DNA of 64,000 nucleotides from Faecalicatena contorta (GTDB taxonomy: Bacteria > Bacillota > Clostridia > Lachnospirales > Lachnospiraceae), in NCBI RefSeq assembly GCF_039521745.1, contig NZ_BAAACT010000066.1; one strand, 5' to 3'. A program made the position numbers and the translations under genes. Within the stretch, counting starts at the first letter, position 1; the number at the start of each line of letters is the position of its first letter. This document shows positions 42,794 to 51,735 of the stretch, in pieces. Below the pieces are notes generated by a model that was given only the letters and a program-made list of their open reading frames with translations, was not told the DNA's origin and searched no databases.

Positions 42794-43339
42794 CTATTTT
42801 TCTTCGTCGTCAGTCTCTTCCATTGACTCTTCCGTGGCATCCCCGTTTAGATCTATCAGTGTATCTGCAGATGTAACTGTGTCCTGGGCTGCATCGTCCT
42901 CCATAGCTTCTGCAGTTTTCGTCCTGTTATTCTTCTCACTGTCATCATTTGGATTCACTTTTCTATCATCTGAAGAATCTGTCTCCATGGAATCTGTGTC
43001 TTCCTTCCCGGAAGGCATTTCCGCCTCAGACTCCTCCTCGGTATCTTCCTTTTCTGAAGAAGTCTCCTCCTCAGAATCTGCTTCTATTGCATCTTCAGAA
43101 TTGTCTTCCTCTGAAGACGCCTCTTCTTCGTTCTGCATTTTGTTTCTCATTGCGATTACGCCTTTTGCGGATACAATCACGATCACCGCTCCTATCACAA
43201 TAAACAAGATACCCGCGGTCATCATAAACACCATGTTTTCGGGTCTTTCAGTAAGCATCCCGCTTACGATCTGGTACCCCAGATAGATCACATACAGGCC
43301 GGCTACAATTCTCAAAACGAGCCAGGATTTTTCATTCAT
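42794..43339 (-). CDS. Membrane protein with long acidic tail
   Basis: The 181-residue protein has two membrane segments (about 7-27 and 37-59) and then some 115 residues of Glu/Asp/Ser-rich low-complexity sequence with almost no hydrophobics. The CT-rich DNA at 42800-43130 is explained by this tail. Function unknown. It ends 24 bases before ispF. Confidence 0.75.
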   Translation of the reverse strand: MNEKSWLVLRIVAGLYVIYLGYQIVSGMLTERPENMVFMMTAGILFIVIGAVIVIVSAKGVIAMRNKMQNEEEASSEEDNSEDAIEADSEEETSSEKEDTEEESEAEMPSGKEDTDSMETDSSDDRKVNPNDDSEKNNRTKTAEAMEDDAAQDTVTSADTLIDLNGDATEESMEETDDEEK

Positions 43340-43412
43340 TTGTTTGTCCTCCGTTTAATTTCTCATTCTCTGATTCTAACATACTTAGATAAGTATTGCC
43401 ATAATCAGACAC

Positions 43413-43440
43413 AAAAAAGCTCCGGAAATTTCCGAAGCTT
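43413..43440 (-). terminator. Terminator of the tRNA-Val/tRNA-Met unit
   Basis: AAGCTTCGG / CCGGAGCTT stem followed by TTTT on the minus strand, six bases after tRNA-Met. Confidence 0.8.
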
Positions 43441-43445
43441 CTCAG

Positions 43446-43519
43446 TAGCGGAAACTGGATTTGAACCAGCGACACCACGGGTATGAACCGTGTGCTCTAG
43501 CCAACTGAGCTATTCCGCC
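43446..43519 (-). tRNA. tRNA-Met (anticodon CAT), elongator type
   Basis: Cloverleaf on the minus strand with acceptor GGCGGAA/TTCCGCT, D arm GCTC/GAGC, anticodon stem CACGG/CCGTG with loop TTCATAC, and T loop TTCAAAT. The first acceptor pair is not the C:A mismatch of an initiator. A lysidine-modified Ile tRNA cannot be strictly excluded. Confidence 0.92.
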
Positions 43520-43540
43520 ATATAAAATTTTAGAAAGTTA

Positions 43541-43613
43541 TGGGACCTATAGGGCTCGAACCTATGACCCTCTGCTTGTAAGGCAGATGCTCTCCCAGCT
43601 GAGCTAAGATCCC
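43541..43613 (-). tRNA. tRNA-Val (anticodon TAC)
   Basis: Cloverleaf on the minus strand with acceptor GGGATCT/AGGTCCC, D arm GCTC/GAGC, anticodon stem TCTGC/GCAGA with loop CTTACAA, and T loop TTCGAGC. It precedes tRNA-Met by 21 bases. CCA not encoded. Confidence 0.95.
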
Positions 43614-43778
43614 ATATTCTCCCGGTCTGCGTTTAAGTGTTTGTCTCACCCGCAACCCGCTTTGCTATTATACTATTATTTTTCATCAAATGTCAACACC
43701 TTTTTTCCTGTTTTTTCAAATTTTTTTAACAAATCAGAAACTTCGTCCGGCGCTGATCATGGAACCCCTTATAAACAC

Positions 43779-43830
43779 GGGCCGTATCCCATTTTTAAAT
43801 ATTTCGTACAGCGGATACGGCCCCTTTTTA
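43779..43830. terminator. Terminator between purL and the tRNA genes
   Basis: GGGCCGTATCC (43779-43789) and GGATACGGCCC (43813-43823) pair and are followed by TTTTT on the plus strand. It lies 24 bases past the purL stop. Confidence 0.65.
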
Positions 43831-43846
43831 TTGTAATAATTTAGAT

Positions 43847-46800
43847 CTATTTGAAATATTTCACACCAGATTCAAAGATTTTCATGTCCTGTTCCCCATA
43901 AATATTTATGGCAACCGAGTTGTCTCTTCTCTCCGAATGCGCCATCTTGCCAAGCACACGGCCGTCCGGGCTTGTGATTCCTTCAATTGCGCGGTAAGAG
44001 CCGTTGACATTCCACTCTTCATCCATGCTGATCACACCGTCAATGTCACAATACTGTGTCGCAACCTGACCGTTGGCAAACAGTTTATCCAGCCATTCTT
44101 CACTGGCAACAAAACGCCCTTCCCCGTGGGATGCCGGATTCGTATACACGCCGCCAAGAGACGCCTCCTGAAGCCATGGAGATTTATTTGTCACCACTTT
44201 TGTGTATACCATCTTTGAGATATGGCGTCCAATGGTGTTATAGGTCAGTGTCGGAGAATCCTCCTTCTGGCCTGTAATGGTGCCGTAAGGCACAAGCCCC
44301 AGTTTGATCAGGGCCTGGAAGCCGTTGCACACACCAAGGGCAAGTCCGTCTCTCTCATTGAGCAGTTTTTCTACCGCCTCTTTGATCTTTGCATTCTGGA
44401 AGGCTGTCGCGAAGAATTTGGCAGAACCGTCCGGTTCATCACCCGCACTGAAACCGCCCGGGAACATGATCATCTGCGCCTGTGAAATGGCGTTTTCGAA
44501 CTCTGCCACTGAATGACGGATATCTTCCGCATCCAGATTCTTAAATACCTTCGTTATCACCTTTGCCCCTGCGCGCTCAAAGGCTCTCTTGCTGTCGTAT
44601 TCACAGTTCGTTCCCGGGAATACCGGGATGAATACGGTCGGCTGCCCGATCTTATGGCTGCAGATATGGATATCCTTTGTATCATATAAATTGTCTTCCA
44701 CTACTTCTTTGCTGTCTGCAGAAGATCTTGTGGCAAATACTTTCTCCAGAGTCTCTGTCCAGGCTGTCTTCGCCTCGCACAGAGTGATCTCCGTGTTTCC
44801 ATAGCTGAATATGCCGTCGTCTGTCACTTCACCGATGACAGTATAGCTGATTGCCAGTTCTCCCACCTGATCAGCAGGCACTTCCGCAACCAGATCTCCA
44901 AATGCCGGCGCAAACAGTTCTCCGGCATCCATGCTGTGTTCTATCTTCAACCCAAGCCCGTTTCCGAACGCCATTTTACTGACTGCAGCCATCACACCGT
45001 GCCGGTCCAGAGCATATGCGGATACAATTCTGCCATTGTGTATATCGCTCTCAAACTTTCCGTACTGATCCATCAGCTGGCCGTAAACAGGGAGATCATA
45101 TCCATCCTTCTCGATTCTCATCCATACCAGCTTATTTCCCGCCTTTTTCAGTTCCGGGGTAATGATATCCTTCTCCGTTGCCATATCGACAGCAAAAGAA
45201 ACCAGAGTCGGGGGCACATCAATATCCTGGAATGTTCCCGACATACTGTCCTTACCGCCGATCGAGGGCAGGCCGAATCCCAGCTGTGCGTCATAAGCCC
45301 CAAGCAGAGCCGCAAAAGGCTGGCTCCATCTCTTCGGATCTTCTGTCATTCTGCGGAAATATTCCTGGAACGTAAAGCGGATCTTCCTGTAATCACCGCC
45401 GGCCGCCACGATCTTAGCCACAGATTCTACGACGGCATATACTGCACCGTGATACGGACTCCAGCTGGAAAGATACGGGTCAAAGCCATAGCTCATCATA
45501 GAAACGCTGTCTGTGCTGCCATTTTGCACCGGCACCTTAGCAACCATAGCCTGCGTCTCTGTCATCTGGTATTTTCCGCCATGCGGCATGAATACGGAGC
45601 CGGCGCCGATTGATCCGTCGAACATCTCCACAAGCCCCTTTTGGGAGCATACATTCAGATCGCTCAGCATGGCCAGCCATTTTCCTTTTACATCCTGCAC
45701 GTCTTCTTTTACAAAAATTGTATCTTTTTTATTTGGAATCTCCACCTCGACGGAAGTCTCCTGATGGGCGCCGTTCGTATCCAGGAATGCACGGGAAATA
45801 TTAACGATCTCCTTTCCGCGCCATGAAAGCACCAGTCTCGGGGACTCCGTAACTACTGCCACTTCAACGGCCTCAAGATTCTCTTCCTTTGCATAATCCA
45901 GAAACTGTTTTACATCTTTTGGATCGACAACAACAGCCATTCTCTCCTGAGACTCTGAGATCGCGATCTCAGTCCCGTCAAGGCCGGCATATTTCTTCGG
46001 TACCTTGTCCAGATCTACCCGGAGTCCGTCTGCAAGCTCTCCGATGGCAACTGAGACACCTCCTGCACCAAAATCATTACATTTTTTAATCAGGGCGCTG
46101 ACTTCTTCTCTTCTGAATAAACGCTGGATCTTACGCTCTGTCGGCGGATTTCCCTTCTGCACCTCTGCGCCGCAGGTCTCGATAGACTCTTCCGTGTGGA
46201 CCTTGGAAGAACCGGTCGCTCCGCCGCATCCGTCACGCCCTGTTCGTCCGCCAAGGAGAATGATGATATCTCCCGGATCGGAAGTCTCTCTGATGACTGC
46301 ACGTCTGGGAGCAGCGCCGAGTACTGCGCCGATCTCCATACGTTTTGCCACATAGTCCGGGTGATAGATCTCCTTGACCGCTCCGGTTGCAAGCCCGATC
46401 TGGTTTCCGTAGGAACTGTAGCCCGCAGCGGCTCCCCGTACCAGTTTCTTCTGCGGAAGCTTTCCTTTTAAGGTATCCTTAACAGACACAGTAGGATCCG
46501 CGGCTCCGGTCACACGCATGGCCTGGTATACATAGGTTCTCCCTGACAGAGGATCGCGGATCGCGCCGCCCAGACAGGTCGCAGCCCCGCCAAAAGGCTC
46601 GATCTCTGTCGGGTGATTGTGTGTCTCATTTTTAAAATTAATCAGCCACTCCTCTTCCACGCCGTCTACCTTGATCGGCACTACAATACTGCAGGCATTG
46701 ATCTCCTCAGACTCCTCCTGATCCTGGAGATTCCCTTCTTTTTTCAGCTTTCTCATCGCCATAAGTGCCAGATCCATCAGGCAGACAAACTTGTCCTCTC

Positions 46801-47602
46801 TGCCGGCAAAGATCTCGCTGTGGTCTTTCAGATATTGTTTGTAAGTATTTACGATGGGTTCTTTATAATCCCCCTCGCCAAATGTAATCTCCTTTAATTC
46901 CGTGGAGAATGTTGTATGGCGGCAGTGATCTGACCAGTAGGTGTCAAGCACGCGGATCTCCGTCATCGTCGGGTCTCTGTGCTCTTCCCCGCTGTAGTAC
47001 TTCTGGATATGCAGGAAATCTTTAAACGTCATTGCCAGTCCCAGAGAATCATAAAGCTTCTTCAACTCCTCCTGGGGCATATTCTGGAAACCGTCAAATA
47101 CTTTTACATCCTCCGGTTCCTCAAATACCGTGACCAGAGTCTCCGGTTTTTCCATTCCGGTTTCCCTGGAATCCACTGGGTTGATGCAGTGGTTCTTAAT
47201 CGCACCAAACTCTTCTTCTGTTACTGTTCCTTCTATTACATAAGTAGTCGCAGTGCGAATGATGGGCTTTTCATCTTCCTTAATAAACTGCACGCACTGT
47301 TCTGCTGAATCTGCCCTCTGGTCAAACTGTCCCGGGAGATATTCTACTGAAAATACATGGCTCTCCTCTTTCATCGGAAAACTTTCCTTATAAAGTGTAT
47401 CAACAGGAGGCTCTGCAAATATCCCACTGCATGCTTTTTCAAAAGTGGTATCGGAAAGATTCTCCACATCATAGCGGATCAGGACGCGTACATCTGTCAC
47501 CGTCTGAATTCCCAGATAGTGTTTAATCTCATGCCGCAGTTCCTTAGCTGAAACAGCAAATTCCGGTTTTTTCTCCACATAAACACGTCTTACATTACTC
47601 AT
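43847..47602 (-). CDS. purL: Phosphoribosylformylglycinamidine synthase, single-chain form
   Basis: The 1251-residue enzyme joins the PurS-like N-terminus, the synthase core (DTYWSDHCRHTTF, NHPTEIEPFGGAATCLGG, SIGGKDSMSGTF) and a C-terminal class I glutamine amidotransferase (PGGFSAGDEPDGS with nucleophile in LGVCNGFQ). It converts FGAR to FGAM in purine synthesis. The single-chain form is used by many Clostridia. ATG 47602 follows AAAGGAGATCGTTT. No other pur genes adjoin it. Confidence 0.97.
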   Translation of the reverse strand: MSNVRRVYVEKKPEFAVSAKELRHEIKHYLGIQTVTDVRVLIRYDVENLSDTTFEKACSGIFAEPPVDTLYKESFPMKEESHVFSVEYLPGQFDQRADSAEQCVQFIKEDEKPIIRTATTYVIEGTVTEEEFGAIKNHCINPVDSRETGMEKPETLVTVFEEPEDVKVFDGFQNMPQEELKKLYDSLGLAMTFKDFLHIQKYYSGEEHRDPTMTEIRVLDTYWSDHCRHTTFSTELKEITFGEGDYKEPIVNTYKQYLKDHSEIFAGREDKFVCLMDLALMAMRKLKKEGNLQDQEESEEINACSIVVPIKVDGVEEEWLINFKNETHNHPTEIEPFGGAATCLGGAIRDPLSGRTYVYQAMRVTGAADPTVSVKDTLKGKLPQKKLVRGAAAGYSSYGNQIGLATGAVKEIYHPDYVAKRMEIGAVLGAAPRRAVIRETSDPGDIIILLGGRTGRDGCGGATGSSKVHTEESIETCGAEVQKGNPPTERKIQRLFRREEVSALIKKCNDFGAGGVSVAIGELADGLRVDLDKVPKKYAGLDGTEIAISESQERMAVVVDPKDVKQFLDYAKEENLEAVEVAVVTESPRLVLSWRGKEIVNISRAFLDTNGAHQETSVEVEIPNKKDTIFVKEDVQDVKGKWLAMLSDLNVCSQKGLVEMFDGSIGAGSVFMPHGGKYQMTETQAMVAKVPVQNGSTDSVSMMSYGFDPYLSSWSPYHGAVYAVVESVAKIVAAGGDYRKIRFTFQEYFRRMTEDPKRWSQPFAALLGAYDAQLGFGLPSIGGKDSMSGTFQDIDVPPTLVSFAVDMATEKDIITPELKKAGNKLVWMRIEKDGYDLPVYGQLMDQYGKFESDIHNGRIVSAYALDRHGVMAAVSKMAFGNGLGLKIEHSMDAGELFAPAFGDLVAEVPADQVGELAISYTVIGEVTDDGIFSYGNTEITLCEAKTAWTETLEKVFATRSSADSKEVVEDNLYDTKDIHICSHKIGQPTVFIPVFPGTNCEYDSKRAFERAGAKVITKVFKNLDAEDIRHSVAEFENAISQAQMIMFPGGFSAGDEPDGSAKFFATAFQNAKIKEAVEKLLNERDGLALGVCNGFQALIKLGLVPYGTITGQKEDSPTLTYNTIGRHISKMVYTKVVTNKSPWLQEASLGGVYTNPASHGEGRFVASEEWLDKLFANGQVATQYCDIDGVISMDEEWNVNGSYRAIEGITSPDGRVLGKMAHSERRDNSVAINIYGEQDMKIFESGVKYFK

Positions 47603-47701
47603 AAACGATCTCCTTTGCATTTTATTCTGCCGCAGTTCACTGCGCTCTTTTCTATCCTATCACATTTTTTCTCATTAGTACAATTAATATAATTAAACTT
47701 A

Positions 47702-48397
47702 TTAATTAGTACAGTTAATCTTTGACTTTTTTCTCCATATTATACTGATGATCAGCAGTACTGCAAGCCCCGCTATAAAGAGAACACCAATTCTAATAAC
47801 CATATCAGAAAACAGTCCTTCCGGGAGCATTCTGATCATATAATCCTCCGCCGGATCAAACAGCCACAGGTCATTTGTAAAGAAAATCTCATGAAATTTT
47901 GTGAAGGCAGCTGAAAAATCCCTCGAAAACAAATACGCCAGAAGAGCCGTTCCCGCCGCCGTTAGCCCCAATGCGATCTGAAAAGCTCTGGGAATCAGAT
48001 ATTTCCAGCTTGCCTTTGCCGCAATCAAAACTACGAGGCAGATCAGCAATACCGCAGCAGCCCAAGTCCTGAGCCGCAGTCCTCCAATGAAAAGTCCCTG
48101 CACATCCGCCATATGCAGCTTGTCCTGTTCATTAAAGAAATCCTGTTCCTTCCCATCCACTGTAGTGATCACCTCCAGATTCTCCCGGTCCCCCTTCAGA
48201 TAATCCATCATCTCATGGGTCACATACATCACATCCTCCATCTTCATGTCCAGATCAGGGAGCACGTCGTATTTCTCATACTCTTTTTCATAAAAACTAA
48301 AATCAGCATACATCGCCGCTTGAAAACTCGTGATCAGAAGGATCAAAATCACAGCCAGCGACAGTATAACGCCCAATACCCAATGTACTTTTTTCAT
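47702..48397 (-). CDS. TIGR01906/DUF1461 family membrane protein
   Basis: The 231-residue protein has an N-terminal membrane segment (about 5-27), an extracellular part with the family-like HEMMDYLKGDRENL and FNEQDKLHMADVQGLF, and three more segments. Found widely in Lachnospiraceae, function unknown. ATG 48397 follows AGGAGATGGCAGG. Divergent from the LysR gene. Confidence 0.85.
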   Translation of the reverse strand: MKKVHWVLGVILSLAVILILLITSFQAAMYADFSFYEKEYEKYDVLPDLDMKMEDVMYVTHEMMDYLKGDRENLEVITTVDGKEQDFFNEQDKLHMADVQGLFIGGLRLRTWAAAVLLICLVVLIAAKASWKYLIPRAFQIALGLTAAGTALLAYLFSRDFSAAFTKFHEIFFTNDLWLFDPAEDYMIRMLPEGLFSDMVIRIGVLFIAGLAVLLIISIIWRKKSKINCTN

Positions 48398-48469
48398 CCT
48401 GCCATCTCCTATCATTCAATAAGTACAGATTTTATACTATCCAACGTATTTATTTTATCATAATACCGA

Positions 48470-48498
48470 TTGTAATTCATCTCAATTTGGCTTATAAT
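48470..48498 (+). promoter_or_regulatory. Promoter of the LysR-two-component run
   Basis: TTGTAA (48470-48475), 17 bases and TATAAT (48493-48498). Confidence 0.65.
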
Positions 48499-48527
48499 AC
48501 AAGCAATACTTATTAGGAGGTCTAATA

Positions 48528-49400
48528 ATGGATATCAATTATGAACTGTACAAAGTATTTTTTCATGTTGCATCCACCCTCAGCTTTTCGGAGGCGTCAA
48601 AACAGCTTTTTATCTCACAGTCAGCGGTCAGCCAGTCCATCAAAACCCTGGAACGCAAGCTGGACCAGACTCTGTTTATCCGCAGTACCAAACGGGTCCT
48701 TTTGACCCCTGAAGGAGAGATTCTGCTTCGGCATATCGAACCGGCCATGCATCTGATTCAGCGGGGTGAGGCCCAGCTGCTGGATGCCGCTTCCACGGGA
48801 GGGCAGATCCGCATAGGGGCCAGTGACACGATCTGTCGCTATTTCCTGGTTCCATATCTTGAAAAATTTCACAAAGCATTCCCCAGCGCACACATCAAAG
48901 TAAACAACCAGACCTCCATCAAATGTGTGGAAATGCTGGAATCCGGCCAGGTTGACCTGATTGTTGTCAACTACCCCAACAACTATCTGAGCAACGTCTC
49001 CTCTATTAAGAAAATCAAAACGTTCCGGGATGTATTTATCGCGAACGAGTCATTTCATGAACTGAAAGGGAAGAAGCTAACCTATAAACAGCTTTCCCAG
49101 TATCCGATCCTTATGCTGGACAGACACAGCACAACGAGTGAATTTCTCCATCGGTTATTCCAGCAGCACCAGCTGGATCTGGTTCCGGAGATCGAGCTGA
49201 CCAGCAACGACCTGCTCATCGACCTCGCCCGTATCGGGCTGGGCATTGCCTTTATCCCCGACTACTGCATGACGGGCGGACAGAAAGACATATTTGTTGT
49301 TGAGACCAAAGAGGAACTGCCGGAAAGAGAGCTGGTCATCGCTTATAACGAACAGATGCCGCTCACCAGGGCCGCGGAAGAATTTTTAAATTATTTTTAA
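48528..49400 (+). CDS. LysR family transcriptional regulator
   Basis: The 290-residue protein has the LysR helix-turn-helix (YKVFFHVASTLSFSEASKQLFISQSAVSQSIKTLERKL, about 7-44) and a two-lobed effector domain (GQIRIGASDTICRYFLVPYL). AGGAGGTCTAATA precedes the ATG. Its stop lies 13 bases before the response regulator start, an unusual pairing since LysR proteins seldom share an operon with a two-component system. Confidence 0.93.
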   Translation: MDINYELYKVFFHVASTLSFSEASKQLFISQSAVSQSIKTLERKLDQTLFIRSTKRVLLTPEGEILLRHIEPAMHLIQRGEAQLLDAASTGGQIRIGASDTICRYFLVPYLEKFHKAFPSAHIKVNNQTSIKCVEMLESGQVDLIVVNYPNNYLSNVSSIKKIKTFRDVFIANESFHELKGKKLTYKQLSQYPILMLDRHSTTSEFLHRLFQQHQLDLVPEIELTSNDLLIDLARIGLGIAFIPDYCMTGGQKDIFVVETKEELPERELVIAYNEQMPLTRAAEEFLNYF

Positions 49401-49413
49401 GAAGGAAAAGCCG

Positions 49414-50118
49414 ATGAATCATAAAATATTATTAGTAGATGATGAAAAGGATATTGTCGACCTGATCGAGGAAGTGCTGCGCCAGGATGGCTTTCAAAAT
49501 ATTGAAAAGGCATATACCGGGGAAGAAGCCGTGGAGTTCTGCAAATCCTTCGAACCGGATGTAATCGTTCTGGATATTATGCTTCCGGATCTGGACGGCA
49601 TCGAGGTATGTAAGAAAATACGCGGTTTCTCTTTTTGTTCAATTCTATTTCTGTCTTCCAAAAACGATGATGTCGACAAGATCCTGGGACTGTCCAGCGG
49701 CGGAGATGACTATATCACCAAGCCATTCAGCCCCAGGGAAGTCGTATTCCGGATCAAGGCACAGCTCCGCCGCCAACAATATCAGTTCTCCATCCATACC
49801 CCAGAGACGAAAACAGTTGCTGCGGGCCGCCTTCTCCTGGACAAGGAAAGCTGCCGCATTCTAAAATCCGGAAAAGAGTTAAGCCTTACGGGCCGTGAAT
49901 ATCTGCTCCTTTCCTATCTGATAGAAAATGCAGATAAAATCTTAAGCAAAGAACGCCTCTACGAGCATGTGTGGGGGGAATACAGCAGTATCTGTGATAA
50001 TACGATCATGGTGCATATCCGCCATATCAGAGAGAAAATCGAAGATATTCCATCCAGCCCCAGGCAGCTTGTAACAATAAAAGGGCTGGGTTATAAGCTG
50101 AAGAAAAGGGTGGATTAA
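49414..50118 (+). CDS. OmpR/PhoB-type response regulator
   Basis: The 234-residue protein has a receiver domain (DDEKDIVDLIEE, phosphorylated Asp in VIVLDIMLPDLDG near residue 52, conserved lysine in YITKPFSPRE) and a C-terminal winged helix (about 135-232). Its TAA abuts the kinase ATG, so both are made together. Confidence 0.95.
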   Translation: MNHKILLVDDEKDIVDLIEEVLRQDGFQNIEKAYTGEEAVEFCKSFEPDVIVLDIMLPDLDGIEVCKKIRGFSFCSILFLSSKNDDVDKILGLSSGGDDYITKPFSPREVVFRIKAQLRRQQYQFSIHTPETKTVAAGRLLLDKESCRILKSGKELSLTGREYLLLSYLIENADKILSKERLYEHVWGEYSSICDNTIMVHIRHIREKIEDIPSSPRQLVTIKGLGYKLKKRVD

Positions 50119-51531
50119 ATGAGAAAATCTGGTTACCGCACTGCTTTTCATATATACCTTATCTTTTTTCTGGCGCTTCTCGGAGCCCTTATTTTCTCTG
50201 CCCTGTTTTTCTTCTCGGTTATCACCGTAAAGTTTCCCGATGGTTCTGTACAACGAAGCGATTATCCCAAGGCATTCACAGAGGATTTTGGCAGACAGAT
50301 TACTTTTATAGATGGAAAACCGCAGATAAAACAGACCGGAATCGAACTGCTCCGTGCAAATCAGGCGGGTATCCAGGTTTTAGACGGCAGGGGCGGGGAA
50401 ATCGCCAGTTATCATAGACCTGCGGATGCAAAGACTTCCTATTCTGATGCAGAGCTGCTGCAGCTTTACCGGACAGGGGAGTTTTTCGGTACCACTGCGT
50501 TTATCGGAAATCTGAATGATAAGGACAAAGAGTTTTCTTACATCGTGTATTTTCCTGTAAATATAACAAAAGTCACCATGTTTCTGAACGGCGACAGGTT
50601 CACTACTGGTAAAACAATCTTTGCATTGGGCACAGGAGTGCTTATCATGATCCTCCTTGCCGGAGGCCTTATATATGGATTCTGGATCACAAATAAAACG
50701 AACCACATTTCTGAATGCGTTCGTTCTATAGCAAAACGTGATTATACCTCTCTCATAGTCAAAGGCTCGTTTGGAGACGTATATGAAAGCCTGAATCAGC
50801 TTGACCAGGATATCCGGGACACCGACAGCTTAAAAGAACAGACGGAATCGATGCGTGAAGAATGGATTGCCAATATCACACACGATTTAAAAACACCGCT
50901 CTCCCCGATTAAAGGTTATGCGGAGATTCTATTTGAAAACGGCTCTGTTACAGGCCCGCAGCTTCATAAGTACTCTGGAGTTATTTTAAAAAATGTTGCT
51001 TCCATCGAACGGCTCATCGAGGATCTGAAGCTGACTTATCAATTAGAAAGCGGAATGCTGCCGGTTCAGAGCAGAAGACAGGATTTCGTGCGTTTTATGA
51101 AAGAGCTGGTCATTGATATATTGAATAATCCCGCATACGAAAACCGTGTTATACATTTTGAATCAGATCAAGAACCTATCTATTTTTTATTTGATGAGAA
51201 GCTGATGGCAAGGGCTTTCCAGAACCTCATCCTAAATTCCTTTACCCACGGAAACAGGGATACTGAAGTTGATTTGGAGATCACGACACCGGACAGGATA
51301 CTCACAATCGTTGTAAGCGACAATGGGCCTGGCATGAATCCTTCCGAACTGTCCATGCTGTTTCAGCGCTACTACAGAGGCGCCAGCTCCGGACAGAAAA
51401 CGGAGGGGACGGGGCTGGGGCTTGCCATCGCCAAAAGTATAGTAGAGACCCAGGGCGGCAGGATCTGTGCAGACAGTGAAATCCATGCCGGAACATCTTT
51501 TAAAATAGAATTTCCCAGTGAAATAAATTAA
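50119..51531 (+). CDS. Sensor histidine kinase
   Basis: The 470-residue protein has TM1 (about 10-36), an extracellular sensor of roughly 140 residues, TM2 (about 174-196) and a HAMP-like linker. The phosphoacceptor is in THDLKTPLSPIKGYAEIL, the N box in NLILNSFTHG, and the G boxes in VSDNGPGM and GTGLGLAIAKSIV. The large sensor differs from the BceS type that usually accompanies FtsX-like transporters. The transporter genes follow after 200 bases. Confidence 0.94.
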   Translation: MRKSGYRTAFHIYLIFFLALLGALIFSALFFFSVITVKFPDGSVQRSDYPKAFTEDFGRQITFIDGKPQIKQTGIELLRANQAGIQVLDGRGGEIASYHRPADAKTSYSDAELLQLYRTGEFFGTTAFIGNLNDKDKEFSYIVYFPVNITKVTMFLNGDRFTTGKTIFALGTGVLIMILLAGGLIYGFWITNKTNHISECVRSIAKRDYTSLIVKGSFGDVYESLNQLDQDIRDTDSLKEQTESMREEWIANITHDLKTPLSPIKGYAEILFENGSVTGPQLHKYSGVILKNVASIERLIEDLKLTYQLESGMLPVQSRRQDFVRFMKELVIDILNNPAYENRVIHFESDQEPIYFLFDEKLMARAFQNLILNSFTHGNRDTEVDLEITTPDRILTIVVSDNGPGMNPSELSMLFQRYYRGASSGQKTEGTGLGLAIAKSIVETQGGRICADSEIHAGTSFKIEFPSEIN

Positions 51532-51610
51532 GGTTATTTAAGGTTGTGTGAAAATCAGATTAAGGTTGATAGTCTATTATAGATTTATAATAACTGTCAG
51601 CCTTTTTCTA

Positions 51611-51683
51611 ATATAGGAAATTACTCTGGAATTTCCTATATCATACCACCCTCATGAGCGAGGGGGTGGGGAGCTGAGGTGGG
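51611..51683. repeat. Composite intergenic repeat, family A copy 4
   Basis: ATATAGGAAATT (51611-51622) pairs with AATTTCCTATAT (51630-51641). Next to it TCATGAGCGAGGG to GAGGTGGG (51652-51683) is the reverse complement of 7437-7468, 30 or so of 32 bases alike. Blocks are thus shuffled relative to copy 1. Confidence 0.8.
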
Positions 51684-51735
51684 ATGACCACTTTGTTATT
51701 GGTAAAACAGTAGTCTAAAGAAAGCAGGTTTAAAT

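Noticed and set aside
42800..43130. CT-rich repetitive stretch resembling simple-sequence DNA
   Set aside because: It is fully explained by Glu/Asp/Ser codons of the acidic tail of the membrane protein at 42794-43339.
43446..43519. Initiator tRNA-fMet
   Set aside because: The acceptor begins with a G pair, not the initiator mismatch, and lacks the three G:C anticodon-stem pairs.
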